NCBI RefSeq assembly: GCF_002368095.1
Contig: NZ_AP018227.1
Span: 6,526,123-6,590,122 of the forward strand
DNA from: Calothrix parasitica NIES-267
Lineage (GTDB): Bacteria > Cyanobacteriota > Cyanobacteriia > Cyanobacteriales > Nostocaceae
Reading direction: 5' to 3'
Length of the DNA stretch: 64,000 nt
Both the position numbers and the translations under genes were made by a program. Below the pieces are notes generated by a model. That model had not been told where the DNA came from, ran no database searches, and worked only from the letters and a program-made list of their open reading frames with translations. Positions 9,229-17,927 of this stretch are shown here, piece after piece; the stretch's first letter is position 1; each line of letters starts with the position of its first letter.

Positions 9229-9407
9229 GTAATGAGTAATGAGTAGTGAGTAATGAGTAATGAGTAATGAGTAATGAGTAAGGAGTAATGAGTAATGAGT
9301 AATTAGTAATGAGTAATGAGTAATGAGTAATGAGTAATGAGTAGTGAGTAATAAGTAGTAATGAGTAATAAGTAATGAGTAATGAGTAATAAGTAATGAG
9401 TAATAAA
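9226..9407. repeat. (GAGTAAT)n heptad tandem repeat
   Basis: About 25 units of the 7-mer GAGTAAT with occasional variants (GAGTAGT, AAGTAAT), starting at the stop codon of the DUF389 gene. The minus-strand reading frame through it encodes ITHYSLL repeats and is not a gene. Such short tandemly repeated sequences are typical of heterocystous cyanobacteria. Confidence 0.9.
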
Positions 9408-9442
9408 TATTTCCCTCCCTCACTCCCTCCCTTATAAAAAAC

Positions 9443-10165
9443 GTGCAGCGAATTGCTATTAACCCAGACCAGATTAAAGATAAGCTAATTACCCTCACTT
9501 CAGAACAGCAGCATTATTTATATAGGGTATTACGCTTGCAGAAAGGCGATAAATTCATTGCAATGGATGGAATGGGAAAATGGTGGCTATCTCAGCTTGA
9601 TAATACAGATGCATTAATATTACATCAATTGACAGTAGAAACTGAATTACCAATATCCGTAACCTTGATGGTCGCTTTACCCAAAGGAAATGGCTTTGAG
9701 AATATAGTCCGTTGTTGTACTGAATTAGGAGTAGCTTGTATTGCACCGGTAATTAGCGATCGCACTTTACTAAAACCCAGTTCTCAGAAGTTGGAACGTT
9801 GGAAAAGAATCGCTACAGAAGCCGCAGAACAATCGGAACGAGCCAAGGTACCAGAAATATTAGCACCAATTGCTTTTAATCAAAGCATTGTATCTTTTAC
9901 CAACTTTGAAAAATATATTTGTGTTGCTCGTGGAGATTCCCCTCATTTACTCCACTGTTTACAAAATCAACCAGACATCATAAATAATTCCCATAACAAA
10001 AGCGTAGTCATTGCTACGGGTGCAGAAGGTGGATGGACGGAAAAAGAAATTGAAATTGCTCTACAAAATGGTTTTAAACCCGTTTCTCTAGGTCGTCGCA
10101 TTCTTCGAGCAGTTACAGCACCAATTGTTGTCATGTCCCTAATTTCTGGGATAAGTGAAGTATAA
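9443..10165 (+). CDS. rsmE: 16S rRNA (uracil(1498)-N3)-methyltransferase
   Basis: A 240-residue SPOUT-class methyltransferase that methylates N3 of U1498 in 16S rRNA. The N-terminal PUA-like part (LTSEQQHYLYRVLRLQKGDKFIAMDG) is followed by the SPOUT domain with KGNGFENIVRCCTELGV, EAAEQSERAKVPEI, the SAM-binding loop ATGAEGGWTEKEIE and the closing knot motif LGRRILRAVTAP (LGxRILRxETAP in most members; here RAV replaces RTE). Start is GTG at 9443, since the first ATG in frame would remove the PUA domain. The short leader is pyrimidine-rich and lacks a clear ribosome-binding site. Confidence 0.92.
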   Translation: MQRIAINPDQIKDKLITLTSEQQHYLYRVLRLQKGDKFIAMDGMGKWWLSQLDNTDALILHQLTVETELPISVTLMVALPKGNGFENIVRCCTELGVACIAPVISDRTLLKPSSQKLERWKRIATEAAEQSERAKVPEILAPIAFNQSIVSFTNFEKYICVARGDSPHLLHCLQNQPDIINNSHNKSVVIATGAEGGWTEKEIEIALQNGFKPVSLGRRILRAVTAPIVVMSLISGISEV

Positions 10166-10468
10166 CGGAATTGGAGATTGCGGAAAGTGCGGTCTTGGGG
10201 ATTTTCCCCAACAGCAACTTGTCAAGACAGGGAATTGGGAATTGATAATTGGTAATGAGAAGAGGGGGTAGAAGATAACTTTTAACTCTTAATTCCTAAC
10301 TCCTAACTCTTAACTCCTGACTCTTTGAATCCACAATCTATTTTGGAAAATTTGGGAAACGGAAACCGATACCCCTAATTTTTTTTTAATCCAAAATCCG
10401 TCTTGGAAAGTTTGGGGGACGGAGACCGACACCCCCAACTTTCCGCAAAATCTAAAATCCAAAATCTA
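10166..10468. repeat. Intergenic repeats upstream of the TPR gene
   Basis: Bases 10171-10245 hold an inverted-repeat element (CGGAAAGTGCGGTCTTGGGG ... CAAGAC) whose reverse complement recurs near 22,190-22,235. Bases 10328-10387 and 10388-10445 are an imperfect direct repeat with a 60-base period (AATCCAMAATCYRTYTTGGA ...). The last 28 bases are the heptad-type tract AAATCTAAAATCCAAAATCT, which runs up to the start codon. Confidence 0.6.
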
Positions 10469-11539
10469 ATGATGATTGACCAAGTTGCATCTGCATTTGA
10501 AAATAAAGACTATCGTACAGCGGCCAATTTAATAAAAAAGCTATTAAAAGAGTCTCCTGATGACCCCCAGGTACAGCTTTATTTAGGAAAATTACACGAA
10601 GTATCGGGAAAATATGAGAAAGCTGAAAAAGTTTATCTTCAATTATTGAAGGAATTTACAAATAACAAGATAATTAGTAGTGCTCGTCAAGGTTTACAGC
10701 GATTAAAAGATATTGAAAAAAAGCAGCAGCAAGATAAAATTGCTCAAGCTAAATCAAACCCTGAAAATCAAGAAAGTGCTGTATTAATTTTGGAACCCAT
10801 TTCTAATGAATTAAAAAAATCAGCAGCACAAAAATTAGCCCGCATTATCGGAGTAGATGCTTATACCGCTAGATTATCATTACCCAGTCGCGGTTGGAGA
10901 TTATATCGTAGCGGTGCTAATGGTGAATTAAAATTTTATGGAGAGCAGTTATTAAATTCTGATATCCCCTGTTTCTGGATGACTTTAGCCAAAGTTAACA
11001 ATATAGAAGTTTTTCAAGTCCGTTATTTCAAAGATTTTGGCACCAAAGTTACCGCTGTATGTGAAAATCAAGATAAGCAACTTGGCTCCTTGGAATTCAA
11101 ATGGTCGGAAGTCACTGCACAAGTTCAAGGATTATTACCGATTTTTGAGGAGGTTGTTGATTTAAACGTCAGAGGTAAATTACACCGTAAAACCCAAACT
11201 CAGGATTACTTCCATTTCTGCGATTTACATTTACCCAAGAGAAACTGTATTCTCAGAATTTATGACAACGGCTATAACTTTAATAAGGGAGTCGCAATCT
11301 CTCCCCAAAATAGCCACAATACAATTAGAATTAACTGGAATAATTTACTCAACCATCTCAAAACTAAATTACCACAAGTAAAAATTTGGTCAGATTTTGC
11401 ACCCTTCGCTGAAACAATGCTCGACCAAACCGAAGTTTTAAATCAAATTCAATCCCACGTTCATATATTTCGTCGAGATAAAACTGCTTGGGACAACGCT
11501 TTTCAGCTATATAGTTGTTTAGTGTTTTTAAAGGAATAG
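10469..11539 (+). CDS. TPR-containing protein of unknown function
   Basis: A 356-residue cytoplasmic protein. I start it at the ATG at 10469 (MMIDQVASAFENKDYRTAAN) since the upstream frame from 10403 is made of repeat sequence. Residues 1-75 contain two TPR-like helix pairs (FENKDYRTAANLIKKLLKES, VQLYLGKLHEVSGKYEKAEK, VYLQLLKEF). A basic linker (about 85-105) precedes a C-terminal region that begins LARIIGVDAYTARLSLPSRG and has no domain I can name, although this two-part layout is common in cyanobacterial conserved hypotheticals. TPRs suggest a protein-binding role. Confidence 0.65.
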   Translation: MMIDQVASAFENKDYRTAANLIKKLLKESPDDPQVQLYLGKLHEVSGKYEKAEKVYLQLLKEFTNNKIISSARQGLQRLKDIEKKQQQDKIAQAKSNPENQESAVLILEPISNELKKSAAQKLARIIGVDAYTARLSLPSRGWRLYRSGANGELKFYGEQLLNSDIPCFWMTLAKVNNIEVFQVRYFKDFGTKVTAVCENQDKQLGSLEFKWSEVTAQVQGLLPIFEEVVDLNVRGKLHRKTQTQDYFHFCDLHLPKRNCILRIYDNGYNFNKGVAISPQNSHNTIRINWNNLLNHLKTKLPQVKIWSDFAPFAETMLDQTEVLNQIQSHVHIFRRDKTAWDNAFQLYSCLVFLKE

Positions 11540-11565
11540 GAGTAGATAATAAATTAAACTCGTTG

Positions 11566-11953
11566 AAAACAACTTTACCTTGCTCTTTATATTAAATAAT
11601 CTGTCGTTCGATATTACCGGACAAGCGAAGGACAGATATTCAAATTCCGACTTCAATATTGTCTGTGAAATACAGCTTTGATTTTATTCTTCCCTACCCT
11701 TGTATATAAAGCTGTAAAAAACAACTTTAAATCAAGCTTTATATTAAACCATCTGTCTTTCGATAAACCCGTACAATCGAAAAACAGATATTCAAATTCC
11801 GACTTCAATATTATCTGTGAAAAACAGCTTTAATTTTATTCTTCCTACCCTTATATATATAAAGCTGTTCAAAACAACTTTACCTTGCTCTTCATATTAA
11901 ACCATCTGTCTTTCGATAAACCCGTACAGCCGAAAAATAGATATTCAAATTCT
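11566..11953. repeat. Tandem copies of a ~152-bp double-hairpin repeat
   Basis: Three head-to-tail copies begin at 11566, 11718 and 11871 (each at AAAACAACTT), a period of 152-153 bases; the third is cut after about 83 bases. Each unit holds hairpin 1, ATCTGTCTTTCGAT with ATCGAAAAACAGAT around an 11-base loop, and hairpin 2, ACAGCTTTA with TAAAGCTGT around a 27-30-base loop. No open frame crosses the units. Further copies are at 13029-13173, 13925-14070 and 17928-18252. Confidence 0.85.
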
Positions 11954-12013
11954 TAGGTTGTTTTAAGTGCTTTGATAATTACTGTTTTTGATAGATTCAG
12001 GAACAATATTGTT
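11807..12013. repeat. Left direct repeat flanking the toxin-antitoxin pair
   Basis: About 207 bases that recur at 13029-13237 in the same orientation with few differences. The first part is the 152-bp repeat; the last 60 bases (from TTCTTAGGTTGTTTTAAGTG to ATATTGTTAT) are found only in these two places. The copies enclose the Panacea cassette. Confidence 0.8.
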
Positions 12014-12058
12014 ATGTCATTCAAAAAAACCAAACTAATTAAAACGCCTTTTGCAGTT

Positions 12059-12496
12059 CTATTTCTTCCCAGGGTACAATAGGTGGTTGGGGTCAAGCCA
12101 AACGATATAAAAAACTTCCTCAATAAAAAATCCATGTACCCTACCATATTTATTAGAAGATATAGAAAATTGATAAGGGGTATCCACCAAATCATCTTCA
12201 TTGGGAATTCCAAAACACGATTCGGTAGTATCTGACCAATCAATAGGGTGACAGCGTAAAGCTTTGCTACGATTACTCAAAAGCTCTTGGTAGCTATAGT
12301 TACTAATATCTCTTAATCTTTCCAGAAATACTACTAAATATTCTGGCTGGTTGTTTGGAACTGAGAATTTATCGTGATTGCTTTGGAAGTACTTATAAGA
12401 AAAGCAGATACCTTTTCGCTTTGGGATTGAAGTAGGTTTTATCCCTTTATTAGACTGGATATTGCGCTTATGCTGCGGAATCTTCTTCTTCGACAC
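12059..12496 (-). CDS. Putative toxin partner of the Panacea antitoxin
   Basis: A 145-residue protein starting at GTG 12496, overlapping the end of the antitoxin gene by 29 bases, which points to translational coupling. It has a basic N-terminus (MSKKKIPQHKR ... PKRKGICFSYKYF) and a compact C-terminal part with striking motifs: NRSKALRCHPIDWSDTTE, IPNEDDLVDTPYQFS and YGRVHGFFIEEVFYIVWLDP. No membrane segment. Panacea antitoxins neutralise toxins of many unrelated families, and this small gene in the second position is the natural candidate; its fold and target are unknown to me. A longer overlapping frame (11953-12243) is rejected as a shadow. Confidence 0.65.
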   Translation of the reverse strand: MSKKKIPQHKRNIQSNKGIKPTSIPKRKGICFSYKYFQSNHDKFSVPNNQPEYLVVFLERLRDISNYSYQELLSNRSKALRCHPIDWSDTTESCFGIPNEDDLVDTPYQFSISSNKYGRVHGFFIEEVFYIVWLDPNHLLYPGKK

Positions 12497-12932
12497 GGGG
12501 CTTAAAATACTCCCTCATTGACTCCTTACTAATAACCTCATCACAAGAAGCATCGGTTGGTAAATCACCCCTAGCTTCAATCCAAGGAGCTTCAGAACGT
12601 GTCATTTGCTCCAGTTCGTAAGCATCAAGACTAAAGTACACATCTGCCACTTCTGAGAGAAATTGTTTAATTTCTTCAGTAAATCTTGGCTCCTCAACTT
12701 CCTTCAAAATGGGCTTCCATTTAAATTCGCAGTATTCATTGTATAGTTCCCGAATAACCGGACCGTGTATCCAAGCTTCAAAATCTTCGTCAAACAATGG
12801 CCGATCGTGAATCGCCAAATACCAAGCCTGAGAGTAGTAAACTAACTTTTGTAGCTTGAGATTACTAATAAAAGAGCCAGTATAATTTGCTAACCAAATA
12901 AAGTAATCAGCTATATCCTGAACCTTTACCAT
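12468..12932 (-). CDS. Panacea-domain (DUF4065, SocA-like) antitoxin
   Basis: A 154-residue protein whose ATG at 12932 lies 8 bases after a perfect AGGAGG; the upstream GTG at 12941 overlaps that site and is not used. The Panacea signature is clear: VQDIADYFIWLANYTGSFISNLKLQKLVYYSQAW, then DEDFEAWIHGPVIRELYNEY. Proteins of this family neutralise diverse toxins encoded next to them (PanAT systems) and relate to SocA, a proteolysis adaptor. The C-terminus is acidic (RVEEEDSAA). The gene comes first and the putative toxin second. A palindrome 65 bases upstream (12997-13017) may be the operator. Confidence 0.85.
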   Translation of the reverse strand: MVKVQDIADYFIWLANYTGSFISNLKLQKLVYYSQAWYLAIHDRPLFDEDFEAWIHGPVIRELYNEYCEFKWKPILKEVEEPRFTEEIKQFLSEVADVYFSLDAYELEQMTRSEAPWIEARGDLPTDASCDEVISKESMREYFKPRVEEEDSAA

Positions 12933-12996
12933 ACATTTCACCTCCTCTTTAATACATTAGATCAAAATTACACCGAAAATTCTATGAGCAAGGTAG

Positions 12997-13017
12997 CCGT
13001 GACTATTCATAGCACGG
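12997..13017 (-). promoter_or_regulatory. Candidate operator palindrome of the Panacea pair
   Basis: CCGTG(A)CTAT, TC, ATAGCACGG: inverted arms of nine bases with one extra A, 65 bases upstream of the antitoxin start. TA operons are commonly self-repressed through such sites. The rest of the 12933-13279 gap is the right-hand direct repeat. Confidence 0.4.
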
Positions 13018-13028
13018 TAGAATTCCAT

Positions 13029-13237
13029 TGTCTGTGAAATACATACAGCTTTGATTTTATTCTTTCCTACCCTTGTATATATAAAGCTGTTCAAAACAAC
13101 TTTGAATTGAGCTTCATATTAAACCATCTGTCGTTCGATAAACCCGGACAATCGAAAAATAGATATTCAAATTCTTAGGTTGTTTTAAGTGCTTTGATAA
13201 TTACTGTTTTTGATAGATTCAGGAGCAGATATTGTTA
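13029..13237. repeat. Right direct repeat flanking the toxin-antitoxin pair
   Basis: Same orientation and nearly the same sequence as 11807-12013, from TCTGTGAAA through one unit of the 152-bp family to the unique 60-base end. It stops about 40 bases before the SnoaL-like gene, so it probably also holds that gene's promoter. Confidence 0.8.
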
Positions 13238-13279
13238 TAAACTTAATTCGTCACCAAGGTGTATTGAGTCAAAATCAAC

Positions 13280-13804
13280 ATGAATCGGAAAACTTTACTA
13301 ACTATTACCAGTGCTTGTCTGCTTTCGGTTAGTTTACCTTTCATCACCCATGCAAATTCTACACCATCGAATTCGAGTGCAGTAATAGCTAATAGACGGA
13401 GGAAATCACCTTCCACAAGACCTGTCAGAAAAGTTAGACAGTTAATTAAAGCAATTGAAACTCAAGATATAGATAAATTTAATCAACTGGTTGCAGAAAA
13501 TATTGTTTTTGAACTACCTTTTTCTCAATCTGAAGAAACGGTTTTTAAAGGTAGAGAACAGGTAAACGGTTATATCAACAATATTTTCAGCGTGTTTTCT
13601 CAAAGTCGCTTTGTTGATACAGTCATTCGCGAGTCGAAGTTTGATAATGTTGTAATCGTCGAAACTAAAGGTGATTTTATCATCGCGAGCAATCAAAAGC
13701 CTTACCAAAACAAGTATGTATTTATCGTTGAATTAGAGAAAGGGGAAATTGTATCGATTCGAGAGTATTCTAATCCTTTAATAGTTCCCGATATTTCTAG
13801 CTAA
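13280..13804 (+). CDS. Exported SnoaL/NTF2-like protein
   Basis: A 174-residue protein with a signal peptide (MNRKTLLTITSACLLSVSLP, cleavage probably near THA-NS) and a basic linker (ANRRRKSPSTRPVRKVRQ). Residues 50-170 have the SnoaL-like NTF2 fold pattern: a first helix VRQLIKAIETQDIDKFNQLV, then AENIVFELPF, VFKGREQVNGYINNIFSVF, and strands ending in VFIVELEKGEIVSIREYSNP. Such domains bind or isomerise small hydrophobic molecules, but no catalytic residues can be assigned. It stands alone between repeat clusters. Confidence 0.75.
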   Translation: MNRKTLLTITSACLLSVSLPFITHANSTPSNSSAVIANRRRKSPSTRPVRKVRQLIKAIETQDIDKFNQLVAENIVFELPFSQSEETVFKGREQVNGYINNIFSVFSQSRFVDTVIRESKFDNVVIVETKGDFIIASNQKPYQNKYVFIVELEKGEIVSIREYSNPLIVPDISS

Positions 13805-14211
13805 ATTAGTTTTAGTCTTATGAGTACATTTGGGAATGAAAATGCTCGGTTAAATATATCTAACTAAATTGCGATACACCGGAGGTGTCATGCTTCGCAT
13901 ATCGCGACATTGAAGTAAAAATCCAACTTTAATTTAATTCTCCCCACCCCTATATATAAAGCTGTTGAAAACAACTTTACCTTGCTCTTCATATTAAACT
14001 ATCTGTCGTTCGCTATTCCCGTATAACCGAAAAACAGATATTCAAATTTCAACTTCAATATTATCTGTAAAATTTTCTTATTCCTCTCCTTGGTAAAAAG
14101 AGTGATGTCCGCTAGAACGGGGTAAGGTCAAAAAAGTGTATTATTTTCTTACATTGCATGAGTTAAATCCAAGAGAAATATTAGATTGAGTATTATTTCT
14201 CGAATTAAACC
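13805..14211. repeat. Intergenic region with one copy of the 152-bp repeat
   Basis: Bases 13871-13905 are a short inverted repeat (GCGATACACC ... CGCATATCGC). Bases 13925-14070 hold hairpin 2 followed by a unit with hairpin 1 (ATCTGTCGTTCGCTATTCCC ... CGAAAAACAGAT). The remaining 140 bases lead into the haemagglutinin gene and contain no clear promoter. Confidence 0.7.
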
Positions 14212-17200
14212 ATGATAAATCTACCAACTTTAAAAAATATATTTTTAATTGGCAGTCTTTTATTAATTAATAATAATTCAGCTATAGCGCAAATTACCCC
14301 CGATAGTACTTTAGGTGCCGAATCTTCTCGCGTCGTACCTAATGGTGATATAGATAAAATTGACGGTGGTGCGTTTAGAGATAAAAATTTATTTCATAGT
14401 TTTAAAGAATTTAATATCAATAATGGACAAAAAGTTTATTTTAACAACCCCTCTGGGATAGTAAATATCTTAACGCGGGTAACTGGTAAAAATGTGTCGA
14501 ATATTTTGGGAACTTTGGGTGTTGATGGTGCTGCGAATTTGTTTTTAATTAACCCCAACGGGATTGTATTCGGAGAGAATGCAAAATTGGATTTAGGTGG
14601 TTCGTTTTTGGGAACAACTGCTTCGGGATTACAGTTTGGGGAACAAGGTAATTTTAGCGCTACAAATCCCCAAGCTCCGGGGTTGTTAACAGTAAATCCG
14701 AATGCGTTGTTTTTCAATGGATTGCAAGGAAATGCAGGAATAATCAATAAATCGCAAGCAAATGCAGGAATTAACCCAGATGGTATTGAAACAACTGGTT
14801 TAAGAGTACCAGATGGCAAAAGTTTATTGTTAGTGGGTGGTGATATTGATTTAGATGGTGGTAGATTGAGGGCTTATGAAGGAAATATCGAATTAGCTTC
14901 TGTAGCTTCACCCTTGAATATTGGATTAGATATTTCTGGTAGTACCTTTAGTTTGAGTATTCCAAGAGATGCGGAAAGAGGAGATATTTCTTTAACAAAT
15001 CAATCTGCTATAAGTGTTTTTGGTGCAGGAGCAGGAAATCTTATAATTAATGCTCGCAATTTAGAAATTTCCAATTCATTTATATTCGCTGGAATTAGTG
15101 AAAACTCAAATAATCCCAACGCAGAAGCAGGAAATATAAATCTCAATGCTACAGAATCTATTTTACTCAAAGACAGTGCTGTTATTGATAACGGTGTTTA
15201 CAGTCAAGGAAATGCTGGTGAAATTAATATTAATACTGGTTCCCTCTCCCTTACTGAAGGCTCCGAAATAAATGCTAAAACTTTAGGGCAAGGCAATGCA
15301 GGTAATATAACTGTTAATGCTCGCCAAAATATTTCTTTAGACGGCTCAGGTGATACTATTCTGAGTGATGGTAGTAGCGGTACTATATTTACTCGCATTA
15401 TTAATTCTGTAAATCCAGAAGCTGTAGGTAATGCTGGTAACATTCAATTAAATACTAGAACTCTTTCGGCTACCAATGGAGCTTTTATTAGTAGTAGTAC
15501 TCTTGGAAAAGGAAACGCAGGAAATATTACTATTAATGCCAGCGATACTGTTAGCTTTGACGCTGTTAGTAATGTTAGTAGCAAGGTGTCTTCTGATTCA
15601 ATAGGTGAAGGAGGAGATATTCGAGTCAAAACAGGAACCATTACCTTAACAAACGGTTCTCAATTATCTACAAACGTTTCAGGTTCAGGAAATGCTGGTA
15701 ATATCTTTGTAGAAGCTCGCGAAAGTATAACATTAGACGATATCAACGGAAACAATATTAGCGGTATTCAAAGCAACTTACTAACTAATGCAGTAGGAAA
15801 AGGCGGAGATATTCAAATCGTAACTGGATTACTTTCTATTACAAATGGTGCAGATATATCTGCCATTACAGATGGAAAAGGTGATGCTGGTAATATAACT
15901 ATCAATGCTCGCGATAAAGTTACTATTAGTGGCTTTGATACTAGTTCGGGATTACCCTCTAATATCTCTACCTTTGGGAGTTCAAATAGTTTTGATAATG
16001 GCGGGGATATTCGCATTGCCACAGGTGAATTACTATTAAAAGCAGGTGGTAATATCTCAACTAATAATTTTGGACAAGGAAATGCAGGTAATATCTTCCT
16101 ATATGTTCGTGACAGTATTACTTTTGACGGTAAGGTAGTTAGCGACAAATTTCCTATCCAAAGTAATGCCAGTACTTTTGTAGAGAATGGTGATGCAGGA
16201 AATATTCAAATTAATACTGGTTCGCTATTTTTAACAAATGGTGGTTTTATGAGTGCTATTGGCTCTCCAGAAGAAAATAGTAACGATATCGCTAATGCTG
16301 GTAATATTACAATCAATGCCCGCGATAGTATTGAGCTTGATGGAGAAGGCAGTCGCTTAGTTACTTCTTTACTTAGAGGTATGGGTAAAGGAGGAGATAT
16401 TCAAATTACAACTGATTCCCTTTCCGTTACTAATGGTGCTTCATTACAAACCTTTACAAACGGTCAAGGAGATGCCGGTAATATTAACATAAATGCTAGC
16501 GATACTGTTACTTTTGACCAACAAAGTAGGGCGATCGCCAATGTTTCCAAAAATGCTATTGGTAATGGTGGAGATATAGAAATCACAGCAGATTTTCTTT
16601 CTGTTAATGATGATTCTTTATTAGCAACCTCAACGCTTGGTAAGGGAGATGCTGGAAACATCACCGTCAATGATAATACTTTTGAAGCAGTTAACGGTGG
16701 ACAAATTAATACAAGTACCTTTGATAGCGGTAATGCCGGTAGTATCAACCTTAACATCAAAGACAAAATTACTTTATCAGGAATCGGACAAACTCAAAGA
16801 AGTGGTTTATTCGCTGCTACTTCTGCTGAATCTAGCGGAAAAGGCGGTAGTATATTCATCGACCCCCGTTTAGTAATTATAGAAAATGGTGCGGGAGTAT
16901 CGGTTGGTAGTTTAGGCAGTGGAAATGCAGGAGATATTAGTTTACAAGCTGATAATCTTCGATTAAATAATGGTTTTATTGCCGCTATTACAAACAGTAC
17001 CCAAGGTGGTAATATCAATTTACAGTTAGGAGAATTATTGTTACTCCGTAACAACAGCCAAATCTCCACCACCGCAGGATTTGCTCAAGCTGGCGGAAAT
17101 GGTGGCAATATCACAATTAATTCACCCTTCATCGTCGCAGTACCTCAAGAAAACAGCGATATCACAGCCAATGCTTTCTCTGGAAACGGTGGCAATACTG

Positions 17201-17706
17201 ACATTACATCTCAGGGAATATTCGGAATTACTCCTCGCTCTCAAGTTACACCTCAAAGCGATATTACAGCGAGTTCGGAAACTGGTATTCAAGGAACAAT
17301 TAATATTACAAATCCAGAATTAGACCCCAATCAAGGTGTTATTGAATTACCAGAGGGTTTAGTTGATAAAAGCAATCAAATTGCTCAAATTTGTCCCCAG
17401 GGAGTCAACGCTGCTAAACGGTTGAGTGAATTTTACATCACCGGACGCGGTAGTTTACCACCCAGTCCTTTTGAACCATTATCGGGTCGTGTGAATCGGA
17501 CATCTTTAGCTACTTTGGATGAAGATATAAATACACGAGAAGTAATGGTGATAAGAAGTAGTAGAAAAATAGATTCTCAAAGCAAGGAAATTGTAGAAGC
17601 GCGAGGATTTATGAAAAATGCAGATGGGGAAATTTATTTGGTAGCACAAGCACCTGTGACTAGTTCGTCTTCTAAACCTGCTGTAGTTTGTTCGATGTAT
17701 ATGTAA
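14212..17706 (+). CDS. Two-partner-secretion filamentous haemagglutinin-like protein
   Basis: A 1164-residue surface or secreted protein. A signal peptide (residues 1-26, ending NNNSAIA) precedes the TPS domain (about 27-145) with its hallmarks FRDKNLFHSFKEFNIN, NPSGIVNILTRVTG and LFLINPNGIVFGENAKLDLG. The rest is a long right-handed beta-helix of some 20 imperfect repeats, each with GQGNAGNITINA-like phrases and SLTNGS-type turns. The C-terminal region (IAQICPQG, FYITGRGSLPPSPFEPLSG) is the usual end of cyanobacterial members, with two cysteines. Secretion would need a TpsB (ShlB-like) pore protein, which is not in this window. Signal peptide and TPS domain support the start. Confidence 0.9.
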   Translation: MINLPTLKNIFLIGSLLLINNNSAIAQITPDSTLGAESSRVVPNGDIDKIDGGAFRDKNLFHSFKEFNINNGQKVYFNNPSGIVNILTRVTGKNVSNILGTLGVDGAANLFLINPNGIVFGENAKLDLGGSFLGTTASGLQFGEQGNFSATNPQAPGLLTVNPNALFFNGLQGNAGIINKSQANAGINPDGIETTGLRVPDGKSLLLVGGDIDLDGGRLRAYEGNIELASVASPLNIGLDISGSTFSLSIPRDAERGDISLTNQSAISVFGAGAGNLIINARNLEISNSFIFAGISENSNNPNAEAGNINLNATESILLKDSAVIDNGVYSQGNAGEININTGSLSLTEGSEINAKTLGQGNAGNITVNARQNISLDGSGDTILSDGSSGTIFTRIINSVNPEAVGNAGNIQLNTRTLSATNGAFISSSTLGKGNAGNITINASDTVSFDAVSNVSSKVSSDSIGEGGDIRVKTGTITLTNGSQLSTNVSGSGNAGNIFVEARESITLDDINGNNISGIQSNLLTNAVGKGGDIQIVTGLLSITNGADISAITDGKGDAGNITINARDKVTISGFDTSSGLPSNISTFGSSNSFDNGGDIRIATGELLLKAGGNISTNNFGQGNAGNIFLYVRDSITFDGKVVSDKFPIQSNASTFVENGDAGNIQINTGSLFLTNGGFMSAIGSPEENSNDIANAGNITINARDSIELDGEGSRLVTSLLRGMGKGGDIQITTDSLSVTNGASLQTFTNGQGDAGNININASDTVTFDQQSRAIANVSKNAIGNGGDIEITADFLSVNDDSLLATSTLGKGDAGNITVNDNTFEAVNGGQINTSTFDSGNAGSINLNIKDKITLSGIGQTQRSGLFAATSAESSGKGGSIFIDPRLVIIENGAGVSVGSLGSGNAGDISLQADNLRLNNGFIAAITNSTQGGNINLQLGELLLLRNNSQISTTAGFAQAGGNGGNITINSPFIVAVPQENSDITANAFSGNGGNTDITSQGIFGITPRSQVTPQSDITASSETGIQGTINITNPELDPNQGVIELPEGLVDKSNQIAQICPQGVNAAKRLSEFYITGRGSLPPSPFEPLSGRVNRTSLATLDEDINTREVMVIRSSRKIDSQSKEIVEARGFMKNADGEIYLVAQAPVTSSSSKPAVVCSMYM

Positions 17707-17927
17707 ATCTGTTAAAAACAACTTTGAATTACTAGCATTGCAGCAACGCACCATTTATTAAGGTAGATACGAAGTTTTATCCTTTAATATCGCAATGTTG
17801 GGTTACGACGCGATTAAAATTTATTTGTTAATAATCGAATATTTTCGTGCGTCTAACCCAACCTACATACTTATCTAGTAGTACAAGCACCTGACACTAG
17901 TTCGTCTGATGTATATGTAAATCTGTT
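17707..17927. repeat. Duplicated 3' end of the haemagglutinin gene around an inverted repeat
   Basis: Bases 17878-17925 (GTAGTACAAGCACCTGACAC ... GATGTATATGTAAATCTGTT) repeat the last 65 bases of the haemagglutinin gene plus its downstream bases, with an internal deletion of about 20 bases. Between the two copies lies an inverted repeat (GTTGGGTTACGACGC ... GCGTCTAACCCAACC, about 17799-17868) and the right half of the CACGCACCATT element (17742-17760). Confidence 0.65.

Noticed and set aside
9184-9498. 104-residue minus-strand frame
   Set aside because: Almost all of it is the translated GAGTAAT heptad repeat; it also overlaps the DUF389 and rsmE genes.
11566-11953. CRISPR array
   Set aside because: The 152-bp units have conserved sequence throughout; nothing behaves like a spacer.
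11953-12243. 96-residue minus-strand frame
   Set aside because: It overlaps the toxin candidate in another frame and runs into the direct repeat; the toxin frame has overlap with the antitoxin gene and clear motifs.
14436-17323. Several open frames of 65-127 residues on both strands within the haemagglutinin gene
   Set aside because: Shadow frames caused by the repetitive Gly/Asn-rich coding sequence.
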